Shown: positions 24,092 to 33,369 of the stretch, piece after piece
How positions within the stretch are numbered: position 1 is the first letter of the stretch
Layout of the letters: the number at the start of each line of letters is the position of its first letter
Assembly (NCBI RefSeq): GCF_002368115.1
Contig: NZ_AP018316.1
Span: 2,072,058-2,136,057 of the forward strand
Source of the DNA: Dolichospermum compactum NIES-806
GTDB lineage: Bacteria > Cyanobacteriota > Cyanobacteriia > Cyanobacteriales > Nostocaceae
Reading direction: 5' to 3'
DNA length: 64,000 nt
Translations under genes and position numbers: made by a program
The notes under the pieces: generated by a model
What the model was told of the DNA's origin: nothing
Database searches by the model: none
Seen by the model: the letters and a program-made list of their open reading frames with translations, nothing else

Positions 24092-24325
24092 ATGTCTAAA
24101 ATACGAATCACAGATATACCTTTATTCGCAGATATGTCTATTGACCAACAAGAAATTATAGTAGGTGGTACGATTACGGATATCGGGACAAACACTGTAC
24201 CCAATTATATTCTTTTAAACCCAATCATCAATGATTTGCTTAGCAGTTTAGATATTAATGCTTTTGACTGGAAACCATACCTAGATAGTGTAGGATTCGA
24301 TATAAGTTTACCGATTACGGGATAA
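24092..24325 (+). CDS. Small double-glycine-type precursor-like peptide (77 aa)
   Basis: MSKIRITDIPLFADMSIDQQ followed by EIIVGG looks like the LSxEQxExIxGG leader of cyanobacterial double-glycine peptides (Gly-Gly at residues 25-26). The 51-residue remainder, TITDIGTNTVPNYILL to DISLPITG, has no cysteine and is not rich in Ser/Thr. Such leaders are normally cut by a C39-type ABC transporter, but none is nearby. A GTTAAGGATA stretch before the ATG is a weak ribosome site. Role unknown. Confidence 0.5.
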   Translation: MSKIRITDIPLFADMSIDQQEIIVGGTITDIGTNTVPNYILLNPIINDLLSSLDINAFDWKPYLDSVGFDISLPITG

Positions 24326-24335
24326 TTTTAACGCC

Positions 24336-24500
24336 TTAAAAACTGTATAACCCCTCCCCGCAAGTGAGGAGGGGAATAGTTATTTTACCAAATTTACAAA
24401 AGTCAATAAATATTGGTTCTAGTATGACTACCTGACTTGAACATAAGACCCCACCCCTAACCCCTCCCCGCAAGCGAGGAGGGGAATAAGAGGTTTTTTC
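24336..24500. repeat. Repeated CCCCTCCCCGCAAG hairpin units
   Basis: Two copies of a CCCCTCCCCGCAAGYGAGGAG-type hairpin (24341 and 24461) between convergent genes; each can fold through CCTCCCCGC / GAGGAGGGG. They may end transcription of both neighbours. Confidence 0.6.
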
Positions 24501-24523
24501 ATGGTGTATGCAGTGCATGATGG

Positions 24524-26536
24524 CTACTTAATAGTGATTTTACCTTCGGCAAATTGGACTAAAGCTGTGAGTTCTTCCGCTGATCCTACCACTAATAAGC
24601 GATCGCCTAAAAGGAGTGTAGTTTGACTATTGGGATAATCAATTTCTTTCCCATCAGCCCGACAAATAGCCATTAAACTCACCCCAGTTAAATAACGCAT
24701 ATTCACTTCTTCTAAAGTCATGCCAATTAAAGGTGAATCTGCTGGTAAATCATACCAACGACGATTGAGATCACGGGTGACTTTTTGTAAATATTGGGAA
24801 ACTTCAGTAGCAGAACTTTCAGGGCGTAAATCCAAATAATGATCTTGGCGAATTTGCTGCATTTTTTGTTGTACCACTTCTGGTAATAAACCCACACCAA
24901 TTAAGAGATGAGTTGCCATTTCTAAACTTGCTTCAAATTCTGGTTGGACGACTTCTTTTGCCCCCAATTGATAAAGAAGCTCAATATTTTTATCTTGGGT
25001 AGCACGGACAACTGTATCTAATTCTGGACATACTTCCAAAGATCGTTTTAAGCATAGCCGAATACTAGCAGGATCAGGGAGAGCGATCGCCATTCCTTGA
25101 GCATGACTGACACCAGCGGTTTCTAAGACATGAAGACTCACCGCATTACCATAAACATAGGCAATTCCTGCTTCCCTTAACTGTTGAATCCGACTTTCTG
25201 ATTGGTCAATTACCACCACAGATAATTGATATTGCTGTAACAACTTCACCAAATTTTTACCTAGTCTTCCATAACCACAAACTACTACATGATTTTTCTG
25301 CGGCAAATCTTCCGAAAAATCACGAGCTTGGTCATCCACCAAATATGGTTTTAGCCAGGGCATAGATTCAGCAAAATCAAATAAAAATGGCACTAATCGC
25401 AAGACAAAAGGAGTCAACATTAAAGTAACGGCAGTAGTTCCTAAAATTAGTAAATATATCCGCCGAGACACCAAACCTAAAGCTTGCCCTTCACTAGCCA
25501 GAACAAAAGAAAATTCCCCAATTTGTGCCAGTCCCAACCCCACAATTAAAGATGTTTTTAAAGGATAGCGAAACAGACTTACTAAAGGAGTAATAATTAA
25601 AAACTTACCCACAAAAACTAAAGCCACCAATCCGAGAATCAATTCTAGATTTTGCCACAAAAATACCGGATCAATTAACATCCCAATGGCAGCAAAAAAT
25701 AAACTAGCAAATATATCCCGCAATGGTTCCACAATAGTCAAAGTTTCATCAGCATATTCCACCTCAGAAATCATCAATCCAGCGACAAATGCCCCCATTT
25801 CAATAGATAACCCCAAGTATTCTGTGAATATGGCAATTCCTAAACAGATAGTGACAACACCTAATAAAAATAACTCCTTACTTTCCGTGCTGGCTAGTAA
25901 TCTGAGTAAGGGGGGAATCAACCAAATCCCGGCTACAATCGCACCAGCGGCAAATAAACCAATCTTTAGTAATGCCATCAGTACAGCAATTCCAATCACC
26001 TCTCCTGGTGCATGGAGGGCTGGTAAGACAGCTAACATCAATCCCAGGGCTAAGTCCTGAACAACCAACATCCCCAGCATCACCTGACCGTGAGGTGTTT
26101 CCGTTTCATTGCGTTCCATTAAGCACTTGAGAACCACCGCAGTGGAAGACAGAGACAAAATCGAACCCAAAAATACACCCTTAGCGGGTAAAGTTCCCCA
26201 AGCGCCAGTGACACCGCAGACCAAAACAGTGATGAGAATAGTGAGGATAATTTGTAAAGTACCACCTCCAAGAGCGATCGCCTTAACTTTCCTAAGTTCC
26301 GTCAAGGAAAACTCCACACCCAAAGCAAACAACAAAAACGCCACCCCAAACTGAGCCAAGGTTTCCACTTGGATAAGTTCCTTAATCAGTCGCAGTCCAG
26401 AAGGGCCCACAATCATCCCACCAATCAGATATCCCAGTAAAACAGGTTGTTTTAACAGCGCAGCTAATAGTCCACCGCAAGCTGCAACAGCAAACACCAA
26501 AACTAAATCAATAATTAAACGAAAATCTTCTTGCAC
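24524..26536 (-). CDS. CPA2-family monovalent cation:proton antiporter with TrkA domains
   Basis: A 670-residue protein. Residues about 1-390 form some twelve hydrophobic segments (LGYLIGGMIVGPSGL, LLFALGVEFSL, VVQDLALGLMLAVLP, with the ion-binding QD). A Rossmann TrkA-N domain follows (VVVCGYGRLGKNLVKLLQQY, about 412-530) and a TrkA-C domain ends it (SPLIGMTLEEV ... LLLGDRLLVVGSAEEL). This is the KefB/YbaL-like layout, gated by nucleotides and exchanging K+ or Na+ for protons. Ion choice cannot be told. Stands alone on the minus strand. Confidence 0.92.
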   Translation of the reverse strand: MQEDFRLIIDLVLVFAVAACGGLLAALLKQPVLLGYLIGGMIVGPSGLRLIKELIQVETLAQFGVAFLLFALGVEFSLTELRKVKAIALGGGTLQIILTILITVLVCGVTGAWGTLPAKGVFLGSILSLSSTAVVLKCLMERNETETPHGQVMLGMLVVQDLALGLMLAVLPALHAPGEVIGIAVLMALLKIGLFAAGAIVAGIWLIPPLLRLLASTESKELFLLGVVTICLGIAIFTEYLGLSIEMGAFVAGLMISEVEYADETLTIVEPLRDIFASLFFAAIGMLIDPVFLWQNLELILGLVALVFVGKFLIITPLVSLFRYPLKTSLIVGLGLAQIGEFSFVLASEGQALGLVSRRIYLLILGTTAVTLMLTPFVLRLVPFLFDFAESMPWLKPYLVDDQARDFSEDLPQKNHVVVCGYGRLGKNLVKLLQQYQLSVVVIDQSESRIQQLREAGIAYVYGNAVSLHVLETAGVSHAQGMAIALPDPASIRLCLKRSLEVCPELDTVVRATQDKNIELLYQLGAKEVVQPEFEASLEMATHLLIGVGLLPEVVQQKMQQIRQDHYLDLRPESSATEVSQYLQKVTRDLNRRWYDLPADSPLIGMTLEEVNMRYLTGVSLMAICRADGKEIDYPNSQTTLLLGDRLLVVGSAEELTALVQFAEGKITIK

Positions 26537-26724
26537 CGGTTTTAATTAAGAACTATAAACAACCATATAGATTCAGCATACAAACTTTTATCAATTTGCG
26601 GGGAGGGCTGGGGTACAAGAAAATATAGCAGGGGGCAGGGGGTAGGAGAGAGGATTTTATTTAAGATTCCTCTGCGCCTCTGCGCCTCTGCGAGAGCAAA
26701 AAATCTAATTCAAGTACCCAAAAA

Positions 26725-28002
26725 TCAACCTAAAACCCGATAACCAATATCTCGGCGATAATACATTTCATCAAATTGAATGCTCTTTATACCTGCATAA
26801 GCTTGAGATAAAGCTGCTTGAAAATCCTCACCCAAGCCAGTGACATTTAACACCCTACCGCCATCTGTCACAACTTCCTGGACGGCATTTAACCTTGTCC
26901 CCGCGTGAAAAACCGTCGCCCCTGCGGTCTGGGCTGCGGCAAAACCAGTAATTACCTTACCCTTAATATACTCTCCCGGATAACCACCAGAAGCAGCCAC
27001 CACCGTCGCCGCTGCCCCTTGTTTCCAAGTAATCGGCGGCATATTTCCTAACTGCTGTTCTATACAAGCCAAAATTAAATCTTCCAAAGGTGTTTCTAGC
27101 ATTGGTAAAATCACTTGGGTTTCTGGATCACCAAAGCGACAGTTAAATTCTAAAACCCGAAAATCCCCATCTGGTGAAATCATTAACCCCGCATACAAAA
27201 TGCCTCGGTAGTCAATGCCCCTAGCCTGTAAGGCGTGAATAGTTCTTTCTAATACTTCTGTTTGTACCCGTGCCATTAACTGCGGTGTGGCTATTGGGGC
27301 GGGAGCATAAGCACCCATGCCTCCAGTATTGTCTCCTGTATCACCTTCACCAACACGCTTATGATCTTGAGCAGGTAATAATGGGCGAATGGTTAAACCA
27401 TCGGTGATAGCTAAAATAGATACTTCTTGCCCGACTAAACATTCTTCAATGACAACGGAACTACCAGCAGATCCAAATTGTCCTTGAAAAATTGCCTCAA
27501 TTGCTGCTTCAGCTTGGGCAATGGTTTCGGCAACTGTTACCCCCTTTCCAGCCGCTAACCCATCGGCTTTTATGACAATGGGCGCACCTGCGGATTGGAT
27601 GTAAGCTTTTGCTGGGGCTGCTTCTGTAAATACCGCAGATTTAGCTGTGGGGACTCCGGCTTCTGCCATTAAGGCTTTAGCCCAGGCTTTACTTGCTTCT
27701 ATTTGCGCCCCTTCCTTATTTGGACCAAATACCATTAAGCCTTGATTTTGCAAATAATCAGTAATTCCCTCAGCTAAAGGTACTTCTGGTCCAACAATTA
27801 CCAGAGAAATATCATTATTTACCGCATATTCGCTAATACCAGCAAAATCATCCACCGCTAAGGGCAAGTTTTTACAACCGGGCATAGTTGCAGTACCACC
27901 ATTACCTGGTACACAGACAACTTGCTCGATTTTATCAGATTGCAGCAATTTCCACGCTAGAGCGTGTTCCCGTCCCCCATTCCCGATAACTAAAACTTTC
28001 AC
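26725..28002 (-). CDS. purD: Phosphoribosylamine-glycine ligase
   Basis: A 425-residue ATP-grasp enzyme: VIGNGGREHALAWKL at the N-terminus, NTGGMGAYAPAP, and LEFNCRFGDPETQVILP near the metal site. It makes glycinamide ribonucleotide in purine synthesis. It starts with GTG at 28002, directly after the stop of an upstream fragment (28003-28005), a spacing typical of a former operon. Between it and the antiporter, 26540-26720 holds only CTCTGCGCCTCTGCG-type repeats. Confidence 0.97.
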   Translation of the reverse strand: MKVLVIGNGGREHALAWKLLQSDKIEQVVCVPGNGGTATMPGCKNLPLAVDDFAGISEYAVNNDISLVIVGPEVPLAEGITDYLQNQGLMVFGPNKEGAQIEASKAWAKALMAEAGVPTAKSAVFTEAAPAKAYIQSAGAPIVIKADGLAAGKGVTVAETIAQAEAAIEAIFQGQFGSAGSSVVIEECLVGQEVSILAITDGLTIRPLLPAQDHKRVGEGDTGDNTGGMGAYAPAPIATPQLMARVQTEVLERTIHALQARGIDYRGILYAGLMISPDGDFRVLEFNCRFGDPETQVILPMLETPLEDLILACIEQQLGNMPPITWKQGAAATVVAASGGYPGEYIKGKVITGFAAAQTAGATVFHAGTRLNAVQEVVTDGGRVLNVTGLGEDFQAALSQAYAGIKSIQFDEMYYRRDIGYRVLG

Positions 28003-28137
28003 TTATTTCCTCGCGCGTAATCCAGCAAAACGAGAATATATGATACCATCTTCAATTGTCCAAGCTGGTAATCTGGCTAGATTTAGGGTTTGTGTGCCAA
28101 AAGAGCGAACTGCTTGCAGCAACACTTCGCGATCGCA
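28003..28137 (-). pseudogene. C-terminal gene fragment upstream of purD
   Basis: Minus-strand frame with no start: CDREVLLQAVRSFGTQTLNL, then ARLPAWTIEDGIIYSRFAGL, then RARK and stop. It looks like a real conserved C-terminus but the family is not recognised, and a stop precedes it at once. The stop codon is adjacent to the purD GTG, suggesting that an upstream operon gene has been lost. Confidence 0.5.
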
Positions 28138-28801
28138 CAATCATAATCTAATAATATACTCTTAGTTTTATCCTAGATGCTATTTATCAGATATATTATT
28201 CATAATGGCTATATGATAAGCTTAAATTATAGAAAATCAATAATACTTTTGATATTTATAACTTTTAGCAATTTGCCTTTATATTTCCTTAATAATTAAT
28301 TGAAAATTTTTTCTATTTATCAACGAGGTTGCTATACTTTCAGCGATTTGCTATAATTTTAGAGAATTTCATAATTGGGTTATTACTGTCAATTTTGGAT
28401 CTTTCAGAGGATGTTAGTCTCAAACCCTTTATTGACAGTAGTTTTAGAAGTTAATTTCCCAGGCTAATACAAAACTTTACAAAAATTTTAGCCATAAATT
28501 TGCTCAGAAATGATCTAATTTGAGCGATCGCAAAAACTCCCTATTGACAAATTGACAAAAAAGTGATACATAACTTGTCACCCGTTAAGGGGTAAAGCAA
28601 AAGCTCATTGGTGTCAACTTAACGTAAAACATCTATTCCGCAAAGAACTCAAGTTATCTCATTCCCAGTCTCTGACTGGGAATGAATTCTAGAAGGCTCT
28701 GACTTCAATGATATTAGAGGCAGAGCCTCATTAACTGCATTCATAGTCTCTGACTAGGAACGAGATGTGGTAGGGATTTGAGCTTAAGTTGACACCATTA
28801 A
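28138..28801. other. AT-rich gap with an inverted-repeat element
   Basis: No gene in about 660 bases. At 28610-28622 and 28784-28796 there is a perfect 13-bp inverted repeat (GGTGTCAACTTAA) enclosing a 187-bp segment flanked by ATT on both sides. The interior has several CAGTCTCTGACT palindromes. One end with its flank (GTAAAGCAAAAGCT) recurs at about 62014-62046. The insertion sequence begins five bases past the right end. Confidence 0.6.
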
Positions 28802-30323
28802 CAGTAAACCAAAAAGTTTTTTCCTGAAGGGAGATCGCCAAATACTGTGTAGTATAAAATACTTTTTTATTCCCGATACTCTAATCAGCAGACATAGTAT
28901 AGATAATAATTACTTATGATTAGCTGGTTAATAATTTCTTGACGCTAACCGGATGGAATATAAATGCTTTCAACGACTTGATATTTCCTCTGTAGGGCTT
29001 GAGATAAAAAGGCTAACATCTGTTTGAGTGTAAAAAGTGTGCGATAAATTAATCTACTACCTTTCCTTTTCCGACTGATTTTGAGCCATAGTAGATTCAC
29101 CCAGATGTTAATTAGAAGAAAGGATATTCCAATGAATAGTAATCTCAAGACTGGATTTTTGTTATTCGTCTTAATTCGACAAATATTTTTCAGACGATAA
29201 CTAGTTTCAATGCCAAATCTTTTTCGATAATCTTGATAGATGTAATTTAAATTTGTTTTTACCTTATAAGCAACATAAACAAAATATTGAACTCCATGCT
29301 TTTTATGCTTTCCCTTTCTATATTTACAGACAACCCATAAATCAAATGTGACGAAATCATCTTTATCTCTTGTAATGGTATAGGTAGTTTTATAACTTTT
29401 TTTACCCTTGAGGAATTGTTTGATTCCTCCTTTTTTTCCAGTCTTGATAGCAGGCATAAGAAAGGGAATATCTAATGCCTGTAACCATGTAATTACAGGA
29501 GTATTAAAAAATCCCCTATCCAAATAGAGTTTTTTTACATTTATTTTTAGGGATTCAAGTTCGGCTAATAAATAAGTAATTAAAGCCACACTAGTATCTA
29601 ATTGGCGAACACCTCTTATTGCTAGAGTTACACGCTTATTATTACTAATAACATATAAAGTGGCATAGGCATAAAATGAATTAGTACCAGATTTAGCTTC
29701 ACTTCGATATATGTAGGGTAATTCTGACGATGTTGGTTGACCATAATAACAAATTAAATTTAAATCAATCGCTATTTTTAAACACCGTTTTTTTAATCCT
29801 AAAGGAATTCGACTTTTTAATGCTTGATTGATTTGCGCTTCTAATTCCTCAAAATTGTTAATTTTATTGAGATGATATCTAATATCATTAGCTGTCGGAA
29901 TATTTTTTAACAATTTAGCAGTGTTTTCAATACTATCTCCACTGCTGGCTGCTTTAACCAGAATCTCGAATAAAGTTTGTTGGTTACAGGCTCCTTGAGT
30001 TTCAATGGAAAAATTTTCTACTAAACACTGAATAACCTCATCAAGAGTTTCTGAGTCGGTTAAAACGAGTTCTTCTGTAGACTCGCCCCGCGTGGCTTTT
30101 GTTAGAGATGAAACAGTCAATTTTTTCAGCCAATATGCTACACACTACTTTCATCATTTCATATTTTGATCCAGTGCAAATTATGATAACTATTTCTTAT
30201 ATATTTGGTATTCTATAGTACATGAGTATCTGTCGTATTTTGTTAGTGATGCCTGCTGCGTCTGTAGCAATAGCGTCAGCACTCCGTAAAAATCACTCTT
30301 TGGGAAAACTTTTTGGTTTACTG
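28802..30323. mobile_element. ISH3-like insertion sequence, complete (1522 bp)
   Basis: Terminal inverted repeats of 19 bp, CAGTAAACCAAAAAGTTTT, match perfectly at 28802 and, inverted, at 30305-30323. One transposase gene lies inside with 143 and 203 bases of flanks. The 5-bp flanks are ATTAA and ATAAA, similar but not identical, so no clean target duplication remains. Confidence 0.82.
28945..30120 (-). CDS. ISH3-type DDE transposase
   Basis: A 391-residue transposase with no frameshift. Candidate catalytic residues are in KIAIDLNLICYYGQ (first Asp), KKLYLDRGFF (second Asp) and DYRKRFGIETSYR (Glu in the YREK-like box), the spacing and wording of the ISH3 group. The tail is basic (RKYQVVESIYIPSG). 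The element appears able to move, given intact gene and ends. Confidence 0.8.
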   Translation of the reverse strand: MTVSSLTKATRGESTEELVLTDSETLDEVIQCLVENFSIETQGACNQQTLFEILVKAASSGDSIENTAKLLKNIPTANDIRYHLNKINNFEELEAQINQALKSRIPLGLKKRCLKIAIDLNLICYYGQPTSSELPYIYRSEAKSGTNSFYAYATLYVISNNKRVTLAIRGVRQLDTSVALITYLLAELESLKINVKKLYLDRGFFNTPVITWLQALDIPFLMPAIKTGKKGGIKQFLKGKKSYKTTYTITRDKDDFVTFDLWVVCKYRKGKHKKHGVQYFVYVAYKVKTNLNYIYQDYRKRFGIETSYRLKNICRIKTNNKNPVLRLLFIGISFLLINIWVNLLWLKISRKRKGSRLIYRTLFTLKQMLAFLSQALQRKYQVVESIYIPSG

Positions 30324-30511
30324 ATAAAAGATTTGGATTTAATGTAGGGGTAGCGCCCCCGTGCCTACCCCTTCCTAACCGCGCCCCCGTGCCTACCGCA
30401 GTATTTGGGGCAACCACAGGGGGTTTGCCCCTACATTAGGTTTGCTTTTGGTGATAAAGTGTATATAAATAGGGATGTCTAAAAAATTAGTGGTAGCAAA
30501 ATTTTTAAAAT
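30324..30511. repeat. Palindromic GC-rich repeats before tmk
   Basis: Several GTAGGGGTAGCGCCCCCG and GTGCCTACC units plus their complements (30344-30436). The same family appears near 3530. The tmk promoter must lie in the last 70 bases, which are AT-rich. Confidence 0.55.
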
Positions 30512-31138
30512 ATGAGTGGTAAATTCATTGTCTTTGAAGGGGTGGAAGGTTGCGGTAAAACTACTCAGATGCAACGGTGTTTTCAGTGGTTGGAAAGTTT
30601 AAATATATCGGCGCTGCTGACTCGTGAACCCGGGGGAACGGAGTTAGGAAAGGATTTACGGGCGTTATTATTGGAAAAGTCACCAAGTAAGCCTGTGGGA
30701 GAAGTCACGGAATTATTATTATATGCAGCGGACAGGTCACAACATATCGAAGAAGAGTTAAAACCTAATTTAGCCATAGGGAAATTTATTCTGTGCGATC
30801 GCTATACTGATTCTACTATCGCCTATCAAGGTTATGGTAGAGGTCTAAATATGAATCTCATTCATCAACTTAATCAGATTGCTACTGGTGGCTTAGAAAG
30901 TGATTTAACTATTTGGTTAGATGTAGATGTAGAAGTAGGACTATCCCGCAAACGGGGACAAGCTAAACTAGATAGAATTGAACAGGAAACTATTACTTTT
31001 CATCGTCGGGTACAGCAAGGATATACAGAATTAGCTGCATCCAATCCATCCCGAATTGTGCGAATAGATGGTAATAACAGTCAAGATATTGTTCAAAAAA
31101 ATATACAGGAAATTTTACAGCAACGCCTGTTTTCATAA
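30512..31138 (+). CDS. tmk: Thymidylate kinase
   Basis: A 208-residue kinase: P-loop FEGVEGCGKTTQ, LTREPGGTELG, and FILCDRYTDSTIAYQGYGRG with the DR(Y) motif. It phosphorylates dTMP to dTDP, continuing the pathway served by dcd and the ThyA-like gene. It is followed two bases later by holB, so they are an operon. Confidence 0.97.
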   Translation: MSGKFIVFEGVEGCGKTTQMQRCFQWLESLNISALLTREPGGTELGKDLRALLLEKSPSKPVGEVTELLLYAADRSQHIEEELKPNLAIGKFILCDRYTDSTIAYQGYGRGLNMNLIHQLNQIATGGLESDLTIWLDVDVEVGLSRKRGQAKLDRIEQETITFHRRVQQGYTELAASNPSRIVRIDGNNSQDIVQKNIQEILQQRLFS

Positions 31139-31140
31139 CT

Positions 31141-32094
31141 ATGTTCTCGTCACTAATCGGACAACAGCAAGCAGTAGAATTATTAACTCAATCAGTTAAA
31201 CAACATCGAGTTGCACCAGCTTATATGTTTGTAGGTGCTGATGGTGTGGGCAGAAGTTTAGCAGCAAAATGTTTTATAGAATTACTTTTTTCTAGTTCTG
31301 TAAAACCGGATCAAATTCCCATTTTACACAATAGAATTCAGCAAAGAAATCATCCAGCTTTATTGTGGGTAGAACCAACTTATCAATATCAAGGACAAAG
31401 ACTCACCCCGGCAGAAGCAGCCGAAAAAGGCGTTAAACGCAAAGCACCACCGGTTATTCGTTTAGAACAAATTCGAGAAATTACCCAATTTCTTTCCCGT
31501 CCCCCCTTAGAAGCAACGCGAAATGTCATAGTTCTAGAACAAGCAGAAACAATGGCAGAATCAGCGGCAAATGCGTTATTAAAAACCTTAGAAGAACCAG
31601 GAAAAGCGACATTAATTTTAATTGCCCCTTCCCCCGAATCTGTACTACCAACTTTAGTATCCCGTTGTCAAAAAGTTCCCTTTTATCGTTTGAATACTGC
31701 GGCTATGACTCAAGTATTAACACAAACAGGAAATGCCGAAATTTTGCAACATCCAGAAGTTTTAAATATAGCCGCAGGTAGTCCAGGAAATGCCATTTCC
31801 TCCTACCAACAATTGCAAACCATTCCTAGCGAATTTATCACCCAGGTGAAAAAAACGCCAACATCTTACCGTCATGCTTTAGAATTAGGTAAAAAAATTG
31901 ATAAAGAATTAGATACAGAAGCCCAATTATGGTTAATTGACTATTTACAACAATACTATTGGCAACAAATACATGAACCAAAAATCATTCAACAACTAGA
32001 AAAAACTCGAAAACATTTACTTTGTTACGCCCAACCTCGTTTAGTTTGGGAATGTACATTTTTAGCCTTATTTAAAATATCGCAAAATCCGTAG
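31141..32094 (+). CDS. holB: DNA polymerase III delta prime subunit
   Basis: A 317-residue AAA+ clamp-loader subunit: FSSLIGQQQAVELLTQ, P-loop-like GADGVGRSLAAKC with Arg in place of Lys (delta prime does not need ATP), and ESAANALLKTLEEPG (sensor 1 region), PTLVSRCQKVPF. No zinc cysteines are seen, as usual in the cyanobacterial form. Two bases after tmk. Confidence 0.93.
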   Translation: MFSSLIGQQQAVELLTQSVKQHRVAPAYMFVGADGVGRSLAAKCFIELLFSSSVKPDQIPILHNRIQQRNHPALLWVEPTYQYQGQRLTPAEAAEKGVKRKAPPVIRLEQIREITQFLSRPPLEATRNVIVLEQAETMAESAANALLKTLEEPGKATLILIAPSPESVLPTLVSRCQKVPFYRLNTAAMTQVLTQTGNAEILQHPEVLNIAAGSPGNAISSYQQLQTIPSEFITQVKKTPTSYRHALELGKKIDKELDTEAQLWLIDYLQQYYWQQIHEPKIIQQLEKTRKHLLCYAQPRLVWECTFLALFKISQNP

Positions 32095-32229
32095 GGGCGG
32101 GGTTTCCCCCCCCCTCAATTATATTACTCTTCATTTCTCTTTGCGCCTCTACGCCTCTGCGTGAGACAAAAAAACGTGGTTCATTTACCCGAAAATCGCT
32201 GTAATTATTGAAATTTTCCCTTATATTAT

Positions 32230-32679
32230 TTAATCAGGATCACAACGAATTTCAATCATAAATCCATCGGGATCATAAAAATACACTCCTCTCCCAGTAG
32301 GACGGGAAACAGGACCATAAGCAATGACCAAATTATTTTCTTGAATTACTGTTAATGCTTGGTCAAATAATTCTGGAGCAATATCAAAAGCTAAATGATA
32401 TGCTCTAGTAAAAGACTTACTGGGATCTGGATCTGGTGGTAATAATTCTGGTTCTCCAAATAAGTCAATAATTGTGCCGTCAGGAGTGGCAAAATTAGCG
32501 ACTTTGCCGGCGTTGACAAGTTCTCTTAATGTTTTTGGTATTTCGTCCCCTGTAAGTTCGTGTAAGCCTAAAATATGACCATAAAAATGGCGAGATGCTG
32601 CCATATTTTCGACGTTAAAAGCGATATGATGAACCTTGCGGAGGTAGCCAGTGGGAATATTTTTTTGAGAAATCATCAT
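32230..32679 (-). CDS. VOC-superfamily protein (glyoxalase/dioxygenase type)
   Basis: A 149-residue protein with paired beta-alpha-beta modules: VHHIAFNVENMAASRHFYGH at the start and YHLAFDIAPELFDQAL, VYFYDPDGFMIEIR at the end. His and Glu in these positions are the usual metal ligands. Substrate unknown. Its start is close to the remains of the restriction gene. Confidence 0.88.
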   Translation of the reverse strand: MMISQKNIPTGYLRKVHHIAFNVENMAASRHFYGHILGLHELTGDEIPKTLRELVNAGKVANFATPDGTIIDLFGEPELLPPDPDPSKSFTRAYHLAFDIAPELFDQALTVIQENNLVIAYGPVSRPTGRGVYFYDPDGFMIEIRCDPD

Positions 32680-32694
32680 CCCGAAATTTAGAAT

Positions 32695-32988
32695 CTATGG
32701 ATTTAAAATTATTTGCAAATCGAGAATAAAGCCCGGTAAAATATCTTCACCAGAAAGTTTTGGTGGGTTGTCAAAATCAAATTTCAATGACCAACCTGTT
32801 TTAGTTAGAATATTAACTGCATCATACAGTAGTTTACTACGTCCTAAAGCTGGATCAGAAAGAGGAATATCTTTAACATAATGAAAAATAGCTTCCCAAG
32901 CATAATCTTATATTGACCCAATAGCTGGGGATGCAATAGTAGCAATAATAGCTTGTTTTAGCCTCTCAATCTCATTTTCTGTCAACAC
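32695..32988 (-). pseudogene. Restriction endonuclease-like fragment with internal stop
   Basis: A GTG at 32988 overlaps the controller-like gene. It reads LTENEIERLKQAIIATIASP, then GSI, a TAA stop, then DYAWEAIFHYVKDIPLSDPA and LLYDAVNILTKTGWSLKFDF before ending at 32695. The whole is in one frame apart from the stop. It resembles the N-terminal part of certain type II restriction endonuclease-like proteins; the rest is gone. The identification is moderate, aided by the HTH neighbour. Confidence 0.5.
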
Positions 32989-33217
32989 TTAAAGATTCCT
33001 CTACAGCTTGCAAAAATTCACTCATTGTTACAGTTAAAGCGTTGGTGATATGACTCAGAACTCTTACAGATGGGCTTTTTAATCCTCGTTCTAGTTGGCT
33101 AATATAGGTTCTATGCAGACCTGTAATTTCTGCTAGATACTCTTGAGACCAACCTTTTTCTATACGACGACGTTGTATTTCTAGCCCTAAATTTTGGTCT
33201 AGTTTACTTGGTTGCAT
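32972..33217 (-). CDS. XRE-type HTH regulator (restriction controller-like)
   Basis: An 81-residue protein with one helix-turn-helix: GLEIQRRRIEKGWSQEYLAE, ITGLHRTYISQLERGLKSPS. It resembles the C (controller) proteins of type II restriction-modification systems. Its 3' end overlaps the broken endonuclease-like gene, as C genes often do. No matching methylase is adjacent. Probably a leftover of a lost system. Confidence 0.8.
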   Translation of the reverse strand: MQPSKLDQNLGLEIQRRRIEKGWSQEYLAEITGLHRTYISQLERGLKSPSVRVLSHITNALTVTMSEFLQAVEESLSVDRK

Positions 33218-33369
33218 AGAAACAGGTTAAGGTATTGAATACAAAAGTTCTACAGACTAACGTATTCAATTACGCCAATGGTAGATTTCTCTGATAGTAG
33301 TGTTGGCAAAAAACAAAGTATTCCAAGCTTAACTGTAATTAGTGAGGCAGTTTTGTAATGACCACTACC

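Noticed and set aside
25686..26354. Plus-strand frames inside the CPA2 antiporter
   Set aside because: Antisense to membrane segments; no start signals or recognisable domains.
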